Assembly (NCBI RefSeq): GCF_020410745.1
Contig: NZ_CP084528.1
Span: forward strand, 930,001-994,000
Direction of reading: 5' to 3'
Source of the DNA: Kaistella polysaccharea
GTDB taxonomy: Bacteria > Bacteroidota > Bacteroidia > Flavobacteriales > Weeksellaceae
Length of the DNA: 64,000 nucleotides
The notes under the pieces are model-generated. The model was not told the DNA's origin, searched no databases, and saw only the letters and a program-made list of their open reading frames with translations. Below are positions 7,898-15,772 of this stretch, one piece after another (the stretch's first letter is position 1; the number at the start of each line of letters is the position of its first letter). The translations under genes were made by a program, and so were the position numbers.

Positions 7898-8824
7898 ATG
7901 AAATATATTTTCCTTTTTGTTTCGCTATTTCTAATTTTATCTTGTGAGAAAAAAGATCTTACTGATAAAGAAGTATTAGAGATTATTCATGCTGATAAAA
8001 ACTACCAAGGGCTTCAACTAAAAACAAATTTTTGGACTGGTGATAAAGTTATTGATACTATTAAATCTTTCAGGAAAATAATTGTGAAGGAAAATCTAAA
8101 ACCTATATTTAAAGCCGATTTGAAGGGTGATGGGAAACAGGATTATTTAGTAAATTTAGAATATAAAAAGGACAGTGCTAATGAAAATATCGTGAGATAT
8201 ATTGATGAAGATTCTAAAAATTGTGTTGTTTTATTAAGCAGTTCAAATGCTTACAAAATTTTAAGCGCAGGTAAAAAAAGGGTTTACGATATCTTTGCCA
8301 CCAAAATTATAAATTACAAAGGTCAGAATTTGATAAAGGTGTTAAACTTTATACCAAGATTTGATGACTTAAATAATATCCTGAAGTTCGATACCTTAAC
8401 TGTTAAAAATAATCAACTTACAGAATTTGTAAATAAGAGAAGTAACAATAATATTTCAGAAATTAAATTCACCCAGTTTGGAGGTTTTGCACCTGGAATT
8501 TACTACACGTTGACTTTAAAAAAAGATTCGATCATTTTAAATTCAAAATTTTATAAAAAGTTAGAAGGAAAATATCTTGGAAATAACAAGAATGATTTTG
8601 AAAATCTAGCATTATATCTCAATAATATTGATTTCAAAAATTTAAAAGACAAATATTTCATTGACTGTTCCGATTGTTCTGCAATCGAAACAAAGATAGT
8701 GTACGATAACGGAAAAGTAAAAACAAATTACGACTATGGTGAGAAAGGTTCTCTTGGTCTATTAAAATTTTACGATTCTATTCACGCGATAATGGAAAAG
8801 CAGAAATGGCAAAAAATGGATTGA
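7898..8824 (+). CDS. Putative lipoprotein of unknown function
   Basis: 308 residues from ATG 7898. An N-terminal signal peptide ends in the lipobox LILSC (Cys at about residue 18), followed by EKKD, so export and lipid attachment are expected. The rest is Lys/Asn-rich with no domain I recognise. A DxxGDGKQDYLV stretch recalls FG-GAP-like or Ca-binding loops, but only one copy is seen. An upstream in-frame ATG (7790) is rejected because it would read through the acs terminator and bury the signal peptide. Monocistronic. Confidence 0.7.
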   Translation: MKYIFLFVSLFLILSCEKKDLTDKEVLEIIHADKNYQGLQLKTNFWTGDKVIDTIKSFRKIIVKENLKPIFKADLKGDGKQDYLVNLEYKKDSANENIVRYIDEDSKNCVVLLSSSNAYKILSAGKKRVYDIFATKIINYKGQNLIKVLNFIPRFDDLNNILKFDTLTVKNNQLTEFVNKRSNNNISEIKFTQFGGFAPGIYYTLTLKKDSIILNSKFYKKLEGKYLGNNKNDFENLALYLNNIDFKNLKDKYFIDCSDCSAIETKIVYDNGKVKTNYDYGEKGSLGLLKFYDSIHAIMEKQKWQKMD

Positions 8825-8962
8825 AAAAATCACCATTAATATTTTGGTTAAGGAGTTAAGATAATTAAGATTTCCTTTGGAAAACTAATGTATGCTTTTC
8901 AGCATCGTGCTTTCAAACTTTAACTAATGTGTTAAAAACCAAATGATAAACGTTTACAACAA

Positions 8963-8982
8963 AACTTTTGTGACTTTGTGGT
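8963..8982 (+). repeat. CACAAAG-type interspersed repeat, copy 1
   Basis: AACTTTTGTGACTTTGTGGT, 20 nt, is identical to 11015-11034 in the same orientation. The two copies bracket the oxidoreductase and methyltransferase genes. A related copy in inverted orientation lies at 10885-10909. Confidence 0.7.
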
Positions 8983-9010
8983 AAAATTTTTTACTACATT
9001 TAAATAAAAA

Positions 9011-10153
9011 TTGAAGAATTCAAATTGCGATGCCGAAATCCTCATCATTGGCGGAGGTTTAGCAGGTTTAACAAGCGCGATACATCTCACGAAAATGGGT
9101 TGTAAAGTCATTGTTATCGAAAAGAATTCTTATCCAAAACATAAAGTTTGCGGCGAATATATTTCCAATGAAGTTCTCCCTTATTTTGATTGGCTTGATG
9201 TAAATATTGAGGAATTAAAACCAACCCACATTACATCTTTACAGTTTTCATCAGAATCCGGACGAACGATTGAAACCCAACTTCCGCTCGGCGGTTTTGG
9301 GATTAGCCGATATACTTTGGATCATGCACTTTATTTAAAAGCCCTTTCGCAAAATTGCGAGATTATTGAAGATCAAGTAAATGAAGTGATTTTTAAAGAT
9401 GATTATTTTGAAGTTCAGCTGGCTTCAGAAAAAATTATAAGCTCGAACGTAGTTTTGGGTGGATTTGGAAAAAGATCCAACTTAGATTTAAAAATGAACC
9501 GCGATTTTTTAAAAAACAAATCTCCTTGGTTGGCCGTCAAATCTCATTATAAAGGAGAATTTGCAAATGACGTTGTGGGTTTGCATAATTTTAAAGGCGG
9601 TTATTGTGGCATTTCAAAAGTGGAAAATAATTTGCTCAATATCTGCTATTTGACTAATTTTAAATCGTTCAAGAAATATAAAAACATTGAAGAATTCCAG
9701 GAAAAAGTCGTGTCTCAAAATCCACATTTAAAAAATATTTTAGAAAATTCCACGTCTGTTTTTGAAAAACCTTTGACCATCAGTCAGATTTGTTTTGAGA
9801 AAAAAGAAAATGTAGAAAAACATATTTTAATGATGGGTGATACGGCTGGATTAATTCATCCCTTATGCGGAAACGGAATGGCAATGGCGATTCACAGTGC
9901 AAAATTGGCTTCAGAACAAACCATAGAATTTTTATCAGAGAAAATTTCGAGAAATGAAATGGAAAATAATTATTCTTCGAACTGGAATAAAAATTTCAAA
10001 CAAAGATTATGGTATGGCCGAATTTTAGGTAGTATTTTAGAACATTCAAAACTCTCCGAAGTTTTGACAAATTTAATAACCCATCTTCCTTTCCTACTTC
10101 CTATTATCATTAAAAAAACCCACGGAAAAGAAATCAATATGATTCAAAATTAA
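9011..10153 (+). CDS. FAD-dependent oxidoreductase (geranylgeranyl reductase/hydroxylase type)
   Basis: 380 residues. Seen: N-terminal Rossmann motif IIGGGLAGL (about residues 12-20), a Cys-containing YPKHKVCGEY motif typical of the geranylgeranyl-reductase/halogenase-like flavoproteins, and the second FAD motif MGDTAGLIHPLCGNGM near residue 277. No ATG fits upstream of the FAD motif, so TTG 9011 is the likely start. It overlaps the methyltransferase gene by one base (TAATG) and stands before a type III PKS operon. In Streptomyces griseus the srs cluster pairs a type III PKS with a methyltransferase and a flavoprotein hydroxylase, so modification of the polyketide ring is a plausible role. 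Substrate unknown. Confidence 0.75.
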   Translation: MKNSNCDAEILIIGGGLAGLTSAIHLTKMGCKVIVIEKNSYPKHKVCGEYISNEVLPYFDWLDVNIEELKPTHITSLQFSSESGRTIETQLPLGGFGISRYTLDHALYLKALSQNCEIIEDQVNEVIFKDDYFEVQLASEKIISSNVVLGGFGKRSNLDLKMNRDFLKNKSPWLAVKSHYKGEFANDVVGLHNFKGGYCGISKVENNLLNICYLTNFKSFKKYKNIEEFQEKVVSQNPHLKNILENSTSVFEKPLTISQICFEKKENVEKHILMMGDTAGLIHPLCGNGMAMAIHSAKLASEQTIEFLSEKISRNEMENNYSSNWNKNFKQRLWYGRILGSILEHSKLSEVLTNLITHLPFLLPIIIKKTHGKEINMIQN

Positions 10154-10863
10154 TGGCTTTAGATACGACGTACAGAACAGATCTTGAAGAATCGATGGAC
10201 GATTTCTCCATGGATAATGATGGATTAGTAACCGCTTTAGATGACATCGCCAGAATTAATCAGTTACTTGGTGGAAACTCGGTGACGTTAGAAGGCGTTA
10301 AAAATTTGATCAAAGATTTCCCAAAAGATAAAACCATCACCATCATGGATTTCGGTTGTGGCAGTGGCGATATGCTGCGAATGTTGTCGAAGTTTGGAAA
10401 AGAAAAAAATTTAAATTTCCAGTTAATTGGTATTGATGCGAATGATGCCACAATTCGACATGCTGAAAAATGCTCATCAGAATTTGAGAATATCACGTTT
10501 TTAGCTGAAGATATTTTTCTGTACGATTTCTCTAAATATAATATTGACATTGCTTTGATAACGCTTACTTTACATCACTTTAAAGATGACGAAATCTTAA
10601 AAATAATGCGTGTCATTTTAAACTTGGTTAAAAAAGGAATCGTCGTCAATGATTTGCAAAGAAGTAAATTGGCTTACCGACTTTTTCAGGCAATTATATT
10701 TATCTTTAGATTAGAAAAAATGACCGCGGAAGACGGATTAATTTCTATTTTAAGAGGATTTAAAAGAGAAGATTTAGAAAAATTTTCAAACGATTTAGGA
10801 TTAAAAAAATACAGCATCAAATGGAAGTGGGCATTTCGCTACCAATGGGTTATTGAAAAATAA
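10153..10863 (+). CDS. Class I SAM-dependent methyltransferase
   Basis: 236 residues. SAM-binding motif I is IMDFGCGSGDM (about residues 64-74), followed by LIGIDAND (motif II) and LTLTLHHF (motif IV region). The start overlaps the stop of the flavoprotein gene by one base, which indicates translational coupling. With the flavoprotein it forms a two-gene module in front of the type III PKS operon, and probably methylates the polyketide or quinone product. A 188-bp spacer with interspersed repeats separates it from the PKS gene, so the two units may be transcribed separately. Confidence 0.78.
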   Translation: MALDTTYRTDLEESMDDFSMDNDGLVTALDDIARINQLLGGNSVTLEGVKNLIKDFPKDKTITIMDFGCGSGDMLRMLSKFGKEKNLNFQLIGIDANDATIRHAEKCSSEFENITFLAEDIFLYDFSKYNIDIALITLTLHHFKDDEILKIMRVILNLVKKGIVVNDLQRSKLAYRLFQAIIFIFRLEKMTAEDGLISILRGFKREDLEKFSNDLGLKKYSIKWKWAFRYQWVIEK

Positions 10864-10884
10864 ACAGCAAATAAAAAGATAATA

Positions 10885-10909
10885 TTAAACCACAAAAGGC
10901 ACAAAGATT
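10885..10909 (-). repeat. CACAAAG-type interspersed repeat, inverted copy
   Basis: TTAAACCACAAAAGGCACAAAGATT is an imperfect reverse complement of the copies at 8963 and 11015; a shorter decayed piece (GACCACAAAAG) follows at 10944. This spacer (10864-11051) holds little besides these repeats. Confidence 0.5.
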
Positions 10910-11014
10910 CTCTGTAAAAAGGCAAATGAACATTATTAAAATAGACCACAAAAGAAACTAAAAATCTATAGATTTTTAACTTATGTGAACTTTTACAGTA
11001 AATATTTTCAATAC

Positions 11015-11034
11015 AACTTTTGTGACTTTGTGGT
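11015..11034 (+). repeat. CACAAAG-type interspersed repeat, copy 2
   Basis: A 20-nt exact direct repeat of 8963-8982, 18 nt before the type III PKS start codon. It contains an in-frame GTG (11022) that would falsely extend the PKS by ten residues. Confidence 0.7.
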
Positions 11035-11051
11035 TAAAAAATATTCAATTA

Positions 11052-12104
11052 ATGAGTGTAAAAATAGTTACCGTTGCTAAGCAACTCCCAAAATATTCCC
11101 GAAAAACTTCCGAAGTTTTGCCTTTCCTGGATCAATGGCTAGTCGATCAAGACAGCCGTTTTGTGCGCAAAGTCAAAAAGATTTTTGAAGGTGCCGCGGT
11201 TGATGAGAGATATTCCATCATGGATCCGATTGAAGTTTTTACGGCGACATCCTTCGAAGATAAAAATGACATTTACGTTCGCGAAGTTGTTTTATTAGGC
11301 GAACAGGTTTTGGATAAATCTCTAAAAAAGGCCAATTGGGATCCGCAATCTTTGGATTACATCATCACCGTAAGTTGTACTGGAATTATGATTCCGTCAC
11401 TTGATGCTTATCTGATCAATAAATTAAACTTACGTCAAGATATTGTCCGTTTGCCCGTGACCGAAATGGGTTGCGCTGCTGGAGTTTCCGGAATTATTTA
11501 TGCGAAAAATTTCCTCCAGGCAAATCCTGGAAAACGTGCCGCCGTAATTGCGGTAGAAAGTCCGACGGCGACTTTTCAGTTGGAAGATTTCTCCATGGCA
11601 AATATTGTGAGTGCTGCGATTTTCGGGGATGGTGCTGCTTGTGTTTTGCTTTCTTCTGAAGAAAATGCAGAAGGTCCGGAAATCTTGGCGGAAGAAATGT
11701 ATCATTTTTATAACAATGAACATATGATGGGTTTCAAATTAACGAACTCTGGGTTGCAAATGATTTTAGATATTGAAGTTCCTGATACCATTGGAGAACA
11801 TTTTCCCAATATTATTCATCCATTTTTAGCCAAACAAAATTTAGAAATTAAAGATGTCGATTATCTTATTTTCCATCCAGGTGGAAAAAAGATTGTTCAA
11901 ATGGTGGAAGGATTATTCTCGGAATTGGGTAAAAACATTGACACTACAAAAGAGATTTTAAGACTTTACGGAAACATGTCGAGCGCCACAGTTCTTTACG
12001 TATTGGAAGAAATCATGAATCAAAAACCGCAGAAAGGCGAGAAAGGTTTAATGTTAAGTTTTGGACCTGGATTTTCTGCACAACGCGTTTTACTGCAATG
12101 GTAA
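11052..12104 (+). CDS. Type III polyketide synthase (chalcone/alkylresorcinol synthase-like)
   Basis: 350 residues, the normal size. The catalytic triad is complete: Cys141 in VTEMGCAAGVSG, His275 in LIFHPGGKK and Asn308 in RLYGNMSSATV. The C-terminal GFGPG-like loop reads SFGPGFSAQ. Such homodimers extend an acyl starter with malonyl-CoA and cyclise it to resorcinols, pyrones or chalcone-like rings. ATG 11052 is chosen because the sequence upstream is repeat DNA. Its end overlaps the next gene by 7 nt, and the following genes encode an enoyl reductase, dehydratase, ketosynthase and ACP. This suggests a dedicated fatty-acid starter and therefore a phenolic lipid; the product is not known. Confidence 0.9.
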   Translation: MSVKIVTVAKQLPKYSRKTSEVLPFLDQWLVDQDSRFVRKVKKIFEGAAVDERYSIMDPIEVFTATSFEDKNDIYVREVVLLGEQVLDKSLKKANWDPQSLDYIITVSCTGIMIPSLDAYLINKLNLRQDIVRLPVTEMGCAAGVSGIIYAKNFLQANPGKRAAVIAVESPTATFQLEDFSMANIVSAAIFGDGAACVLLSSEENAEGPEILAEEMYHFYNNEHMMGFKLTNSGLQMILDIEVPDTIGEHFPNIIHPFLAKQNLEIKDVDYLIFHPGGKKIVQMVEGLFSELGKNIDTTKEILRLYGNMSSATVLYVLEEIMNQKPQKGEKGLMLSFGPGFSAQRVLLQW

Positions 12105-12895
12105 GAAGATTTGAAAATACAAATTACTGGGCGATAATTCTGGGCGGAAGTTCCGGATTAGGTTTAGCGTCTGCCAAAAAACTGGCAAGCGAAGGAATGA
12201 ATATTTGCATCATTCACAGAAATTCTCGGGCTGAAATGGAAAAAATTACTAAAGAGTTCGATTTATTTAAAAATGAAAATATTAAGTATTTAACTTTAAA
12301 TAAGGATATATTAAATCCTATCATACAACAAGATATAATTTTAGAACTAAAAAACACTTTAGGTGTAGACGGAAAAATAAAATGTCTATTACACAGCATC
12401 GCCAAAGGAAATTTGAAACCAATGATCGGAGATAAAAATGAAAGTTTATCAACCGACGATTTCGCGATTACGCTTCAAGCCATGGCAACAAGTTTATACG
12501 ACTGGACAAAATTAATATTCAACGAAAATTTATTTGCAGAAGACGCAAGAATTCTCGCTTTTACAAGTGAAGGAAGTTCAAAACCCATCAATAATTACGG
12601 CGCAGTTTCCGCTGCAAAAGCCGCTTTAGAAGCCATTTCCAGAAATATCGCTCTGGAATTTGCGCCTTTTGGTTTACGATCAAATTGTATTCAAGCCGGA
12701 GTCACAGATACAAGATCTTTTCAAATGATTCCCGGAAGTGAAGAAATAAAAGAGCACACTATAAAACGTAATCCTTTTAAAAGATTAACTACGCCGGAAG
12801 ATGTGGCAAATGTGGTCAGTTTATTATGTACTGATGAAGCCGCTTGGATCAATGGTTGTGTAATTCCCGTTGATGGAGGAGAACATTTGAGTTAA
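12098..12895 (+). CDS. SDR enoyl-ACP reductase-like protein (FabL/FabI type)
   Basis: 265 residues. Seen: cofactor motif GGSSGLG (residues 16-22), LLHSIA near 98-102 as in FabI/FabL, and catalytic Tyr167-x6-Lys174 in NNYGAVSAAKAALEA. That is the Y-x6-K spacing of enoyl-ACP reductases rather than the Y-x3-K of classical SDRs. The C-terminus ends VDGGEHLS. It is most like FabL (ENR III) by eye and would reduce enoyl-ACP with NAD(P)H. It overlaps the PKS gene by 7 nt and is followed directly by the dehydratase. A ketoreductase role cannot be excluded because the cluster shows no separate FabG. Confidence 0.75.
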   Translation: MVRRFENTNYWAIILGGSSGLGLASAKKLASEGMNICIIHRNSRAEMEKITKEFDLFKNENIKYLTLNKDILNPIIQQDIILELKNTLGVDGKIKCLLHSIAKGNLKPMIGDKNESLSTDDFAITLQAMATSLYDWTKLIFNENLFAEDARILAFTSEGSSKPINNYGAVSAAKAALEAISRNIALEFAPFGLRSNCIQAGVTDTRSFQMIPGSEEIKEHTIKRNPFKRLTTPEDVANVVSLLCTDEAAWINGCVIPVDGGEHLS

Positions 12896-13330
12896 ATGAA
12901 TATTGCAGAAATTTTAGAAAAACTACCTTACACTACTCCATTTTTATTCGTGGATGATTTGGTGATTGTTGATGAAAATGGCGTGACCGGAAATTTCACT
13001 TTTAAAGAAGATCTTGATTTTTATAAAGGTCATTTTAAAAATAATCCAATAACGCCAGGAGTTATTTTAACTGAAACAATGGCACAAATCGGCTTGGTTT
13101 GTTTGGGAATTTTTCTGTTTGCAAATGATTTGATTGAGGAAAGTCAGATTGGTTTAACTTCAACTGATATTGAATTTTTAAAACCCGTTTTTCCTGGTGA
13201 AAAAGTGACCGTGATTTCAGAGAAAATTTACTTTAGATTTAACAAGTTAAAATGCAAAGTGAAGATGCTGAATGAACAATCAGAAATTGTTTGTGAAGGA
13301 ACAATCGCGGGAATTATTAAAGTGAATTAA
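12896..13330 (+). CDS. FabZ-like 3-hydroxyacyl-ACP dehydratase
   Basis: 144 residues, a single hotdog domain. Catalytic His46 and Glu60 are seen in the motif GHFKNNPITPGVILTE, which matches the FabZ/FabA pattern. It would dehydrate 3-hydroxyacyl-ACP intermediates. Its ATG follows the stop of the enoyl-reductase gene with no gap, and one base separates it from the ketosynthase gene. It is most likely specific to this pathway, not the housekeeping FabZ, because it is embedded in the PKS operon. Confidence 0.82.
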   Translation: MNIAEILEKLPYTTPFLFVDDLVIVDENGVTGNFTFKEDLDFYKGHFKNNPITPGVILTETMAQIGLVCLGIFLFANDLIEESQIGLTSTDIEFLKPVFPGEKVTVISEKIYFRFNKLKCKVKMLNEQSEIVCEGTIAGIIKVN

Positions 13331-13331
13331 A

Positions 13332-14603
13332 ATGGAAAGAAGAGTTGTCATCACAGGATTAGGAGTCGTTGCACCCAATGGAGTTGGTTTGGAAAATTTC
13401 CGGTCTGCTTTAAAGGACGGTCGCTCTGGAATTCAGTTTGATCAACAATTAGCCGACCTGCAATTCTCCTGTCAGGTTTCTGGAACACCACCCATTAATA
13501 AAGAAAATTTAAACGAATATTTCACCGATTTAGAATTACGAAATTTCAATTCGACTGGAATTATGTACGGCGTGATTGCAGGATTAGATGCCTGGAAAGA
13601 TGCTGGTTTAGAACCTTCCGATGGTGAAAATCCCGATTGGGATAGCGGAACTATTTTTGGTGCTGGAACTTCCGGCATTGAAAAATTTCGGGAAAGTATT
13701 TATAAAATTGATGCGTTTCAAACCCGAAGATTAGGAAGCACCGCGGTTTCCCAAACCATGAACAGTGGAATCTCTGCTTATCTCGGTGGAAAACTAGGTT
13801 TAGGAAATCAAGTCACGACTAATTCTTCTGCGTGTACAACAGGAACAGAAAGTATCTTAATGGCTTTTGATAGAATTCAAGCCGGAAAAGCAAAACGTAT
13901 TTTAGCCGGAAGCACAAGTGATTCAGGACCTTATATTTGGGCAGGTTTTGACGCCATAAAAGTTTGTAATTATAAATCGAATGACGATCCAGAAAAAGCC
14001 TCTCGTCCGATGAGTGCTTCTGCAGCAGGATTTGTTCCCGGAAGCGGCGCCGGTGCTTTGGTGATTGAAGATTTAGAATCTGCTTTGGCAAGAAATGCGA
14101 AAATCTATTGCGAGATTCTCGGTGGAAATCTGAATAGTGGCGGTCAGCGTGGCGGCGGAAGTATGACTGCTCCTAATTCTACAGCTGTTCAAAAATGTGT
14201 AAAAGATGCAATTTTCGAAGCTGGAATTAAAGCTAAAGACATCGATTATATCAGCGGACATTTAACCGCAACTTCGAAAGACAGTACTGAAATTCAAAAT
14301 TTATCAATTGCTTTAAATCGATCCGGAAAAAATTTCCCGTACATCAATTCATTAAAAGCTTTAACCGGACATTGTCTATCTGCAGCCGCAAGTATTGAAT
14401 GTGTGGCTGCAGTTTTGCAATTGTCAGAAAATTTTGTCGCTCCCAACATTAATTGTGACAATTTAAATAAAGAAATTACGGCGATTATCGATGCTGAATG
14501 TATTCCACAAAATCTTTTAGAAAAAGAAATCAATATTGCGGCAAAAGTAAGTTTTGGTTTTGGCGATGTAAATGGATGTATTATCTTTAAAAAATATTCT
14601 TAA
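13332..14603 (+). CDS. Beta-ketoacyl-ACP synthase (FabF/KAS II-like)
   Basis: 423 residues of thiolase fold. The Cys-His-His triad is present: Cys168 in NSSACTTGTE, His310 in GHLTATSKDS and His347 in LKALTGHCLSAAAS. The first His motif is GHLTAT rather than the common HGTGT/HGTST, so this is a divergent subfamily as found in secondary-metabolite clusters. It would condense acyl and malonyl-ACP to build the chain handed to the type III PKS. Spaced 1 nt after the dehydratase gene and 19 nt before the ACP gene. Confidence 0.85.
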   Translation: MERRVVITGLGVVAPNGVGLENFRSALKDGRSGIQFDQQLADLQFSCQVSGTPPINKENLNEYFTDLELRNFNSTGIMYGVIAGLDAWKDAGLEPSDGENPDWDSGTIFGAGTSGIEKFRESIYKIDAFQTRRLGSTAVSQTMNSGISAYLGGKLGLGNQVTTNSSACTTGTESILMAFDRIQAGKAKRILAGSTSDSGPYIWAGFDAIKVCNYKSNDDPEKASRPMSASAAGFVPGSGAGALVIEDLESALARNAKIYCEILGGNLNSGGQRGGGSMTAPNSTAVQKCVKDAIFEAGIKAKDIDYISGHLTATSKDSTEIQNLSIALNRSGKNFPYINSLKALTGHCLSAAASIECVAAVLQLSENFVAPNINCDNLNKEITAIIDAECIPQNLLEKEINIAAKVSFGFGDVNGCIIFKKYS

Positions 14604-14622
14604 TAAATTTCAATTCTAAAAT

Positions 14623-14877
14623 ATGAACAAGGAAGAGGCTATTCAAAAACTAAAAGAAATCGTAAAACCTTATGTGAAAAATGAGGACGCTTTAGCAAAC
14701 ATCAACGAAAATACCGATTTCATCAACGATTTAAATATTAATTCGGCCAATTTGGTTGATGTAATTTTAGATGTAGAAGAAGTTTTTGATATTGAAATCG
14801 ATGCAGATTCTATGGAGAAAATGCGCGATGTAAAATCTGCACTAGCGGTGATTGAAGAAAAGCTAACGACAAAATAA
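14623..14877 (+). CDS. Acyl carrier protein
   Basis: 84 residues, acidic. The phosphopantetheine Ser is probably Ser41 in DLNINSANLVDV, where the usual DSL is replaced by NSA; the helix II pattern VILDVEEVFDIEI follows as in ACPs. It is the last biosynthetic gene of the operon and would carry the chain for the neighbouring ketosynthase, dehydratase and reductase. The unusual attachment motif suggests a dedicated carrier distinct from AcpP. Confidence 0.85.
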   Translation: MNKEEAIQKLKEIVKPYVKNEDALANINENTDFINDLNINSANLVDVILDVEEVFDIEIDADSMEKMRDVKSALAVIEEKLTTK

Positions 14878-14953
14878 ATGTACAAGATTTTTAGATTGAA
14901 ATCCCTTTCTCATTGCACTCGAAAATCTTACCTTCGCACAAACAAAAAGTACT

Positions 14954-15607
14954 ATGAAATTTTTTATCGACACGGCTAATCTGGAGCAAATAAAAGAAGC
15001 ACAAGATTTAGGAATTTTAGATGGAGTTACCACCAATCCATCATTAATGGCCAAAGAAGGAATCAGCGGAAAAGAAGCAATTCTAAACCATTACAAAACC
15101 ATTTGCGAAATTGTTGACGGCGATATATCTGCAGAAGTTTTGAGCACTACTTATGAAGAAATGATCAAGGAAGGTGATGAACTTGCTGCTATTCATCCGA
15201 ATATTGTAGTTAAAATTCCGATGATTAAAGACGGGATTAAAGCATTAAAATATTTTTCAAATAAAGGAATCAAAACCAACTGTACTTTGATCTTTTCTGC
15301 TGGGCAGGCTTTATTAGCAGCGAAAGCAGGAGCAAATTATGTTTCTCCATTTTTAGGAAGATTAGACGATATTTCGGTGGATGGTATGAATTTAATCGAA
15401 GAAATCAGAATTATTTTTGATAATTATATGTTCGATACAGAAATTCTTGCAGCGTCGATCCGTTCGCCAATGCACATTATCAACTGTGCAAAAATCGGTG
15501 CAGATGTAATTACTTCACCATTAGATTCAATTTTAAATTTATTAAATCACCCTTTGACTGATAAAGGTTTGGCGCAGTTTGTTGCTGATGCTAAAAAAAT
15601 GGGATAA
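14954..15607 (+). CDS. Transaldolase / fructose-6-phosphate aldolase family
   Basis: 217 residues, the short TalC/FSA-type (beta/alpha)8 barrel. Seen: [13 protein letters not shown] start, [13 protein letters not shown], the Schiff-base Lys in VVKIPMI (about residue 84) and [13 protein letters not shown]. It acts in the non-oxidative pentose phosphate pathway as transaldolase, or as an F6P aldolase; the two cannot be told apart here. It lies 76 nt after the ACP gene, so it may be only a neighbour of the PKS operon. A strong terminator follows. Confidence 0.85.
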   Translation: MKFFIDTANLEQIKEAQDLGILDGVTTNPSLMAKEGISGKEAILNHYKTICEIVDGDISAEVLSTTYEEMIKEGDELAAIHPNIVVKIPMIKDGIKALKYFSNKGIKTNCTLIFSAGQALLAAKAGANYVSPFLGRLDDISVDGMNLIEEIRIIFDNYMFDTEILAASIRSPMHIINCAKIGADVITSPLDSILNLLNHPLTDKGLAQFVADAKKMG

Positions 15608-15630
15608 AAGAATTTATCTTTTTGATATAG

Positions 15631-15661
15631 AAACCGTCTGAATTTTCAGATGGTTTTTTTT
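15631..15661 (+). terminator. Rho-independent terminator after transaldolase
   Basis: AAACCGTCTGAA-TT-TTCAGATGGTTT, 12 pairs including one G-T (the innermost pairs would open), followed by a T run to 15661. It lies 24 nt after the stop codon. Confidence 0.85.
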
Positions 15662-15702
15662 GTACCACAAATTCATATATCGCAAATTGATATCTTCTAT
15701 TA

Positions 15703-15740
15703 AATTAAATTGCACACAATTTAATTGCGTAATATATTTG
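15703..15740 (+). promoter_or_regulatory. Palindromic operator overlapping the promoter of the nitroreductase-ohrR-ohr unit
   Basis: A perfect 10-bp inverted repeat AATTAAATTG-CACA-CAATTTAATT (15703-15726) lies just before a TATATTTG -7 element (15733-15740). The left arm supplies an AATTG that sits 20 nt upstream of the -7 element, where the -33 element is expected. A repressor bound here would block RNA polymerase. AT-rich palindromes of this kind are typical MarR/OhrR sites, and an OhrR gene is second in the unit. Confidence 0.65.
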
Positions 15741-15772
15741 CATCTGTAAATACAAACAACAAAATTAATATC

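Noticed and set aside
11022-11051. N-terminal extension of the type III PKS from a GTG
   Set aside because: The extension (residues MTLWLKNIQL) is encoded by the interspersed repeat; the family starts at the ATG 11052.
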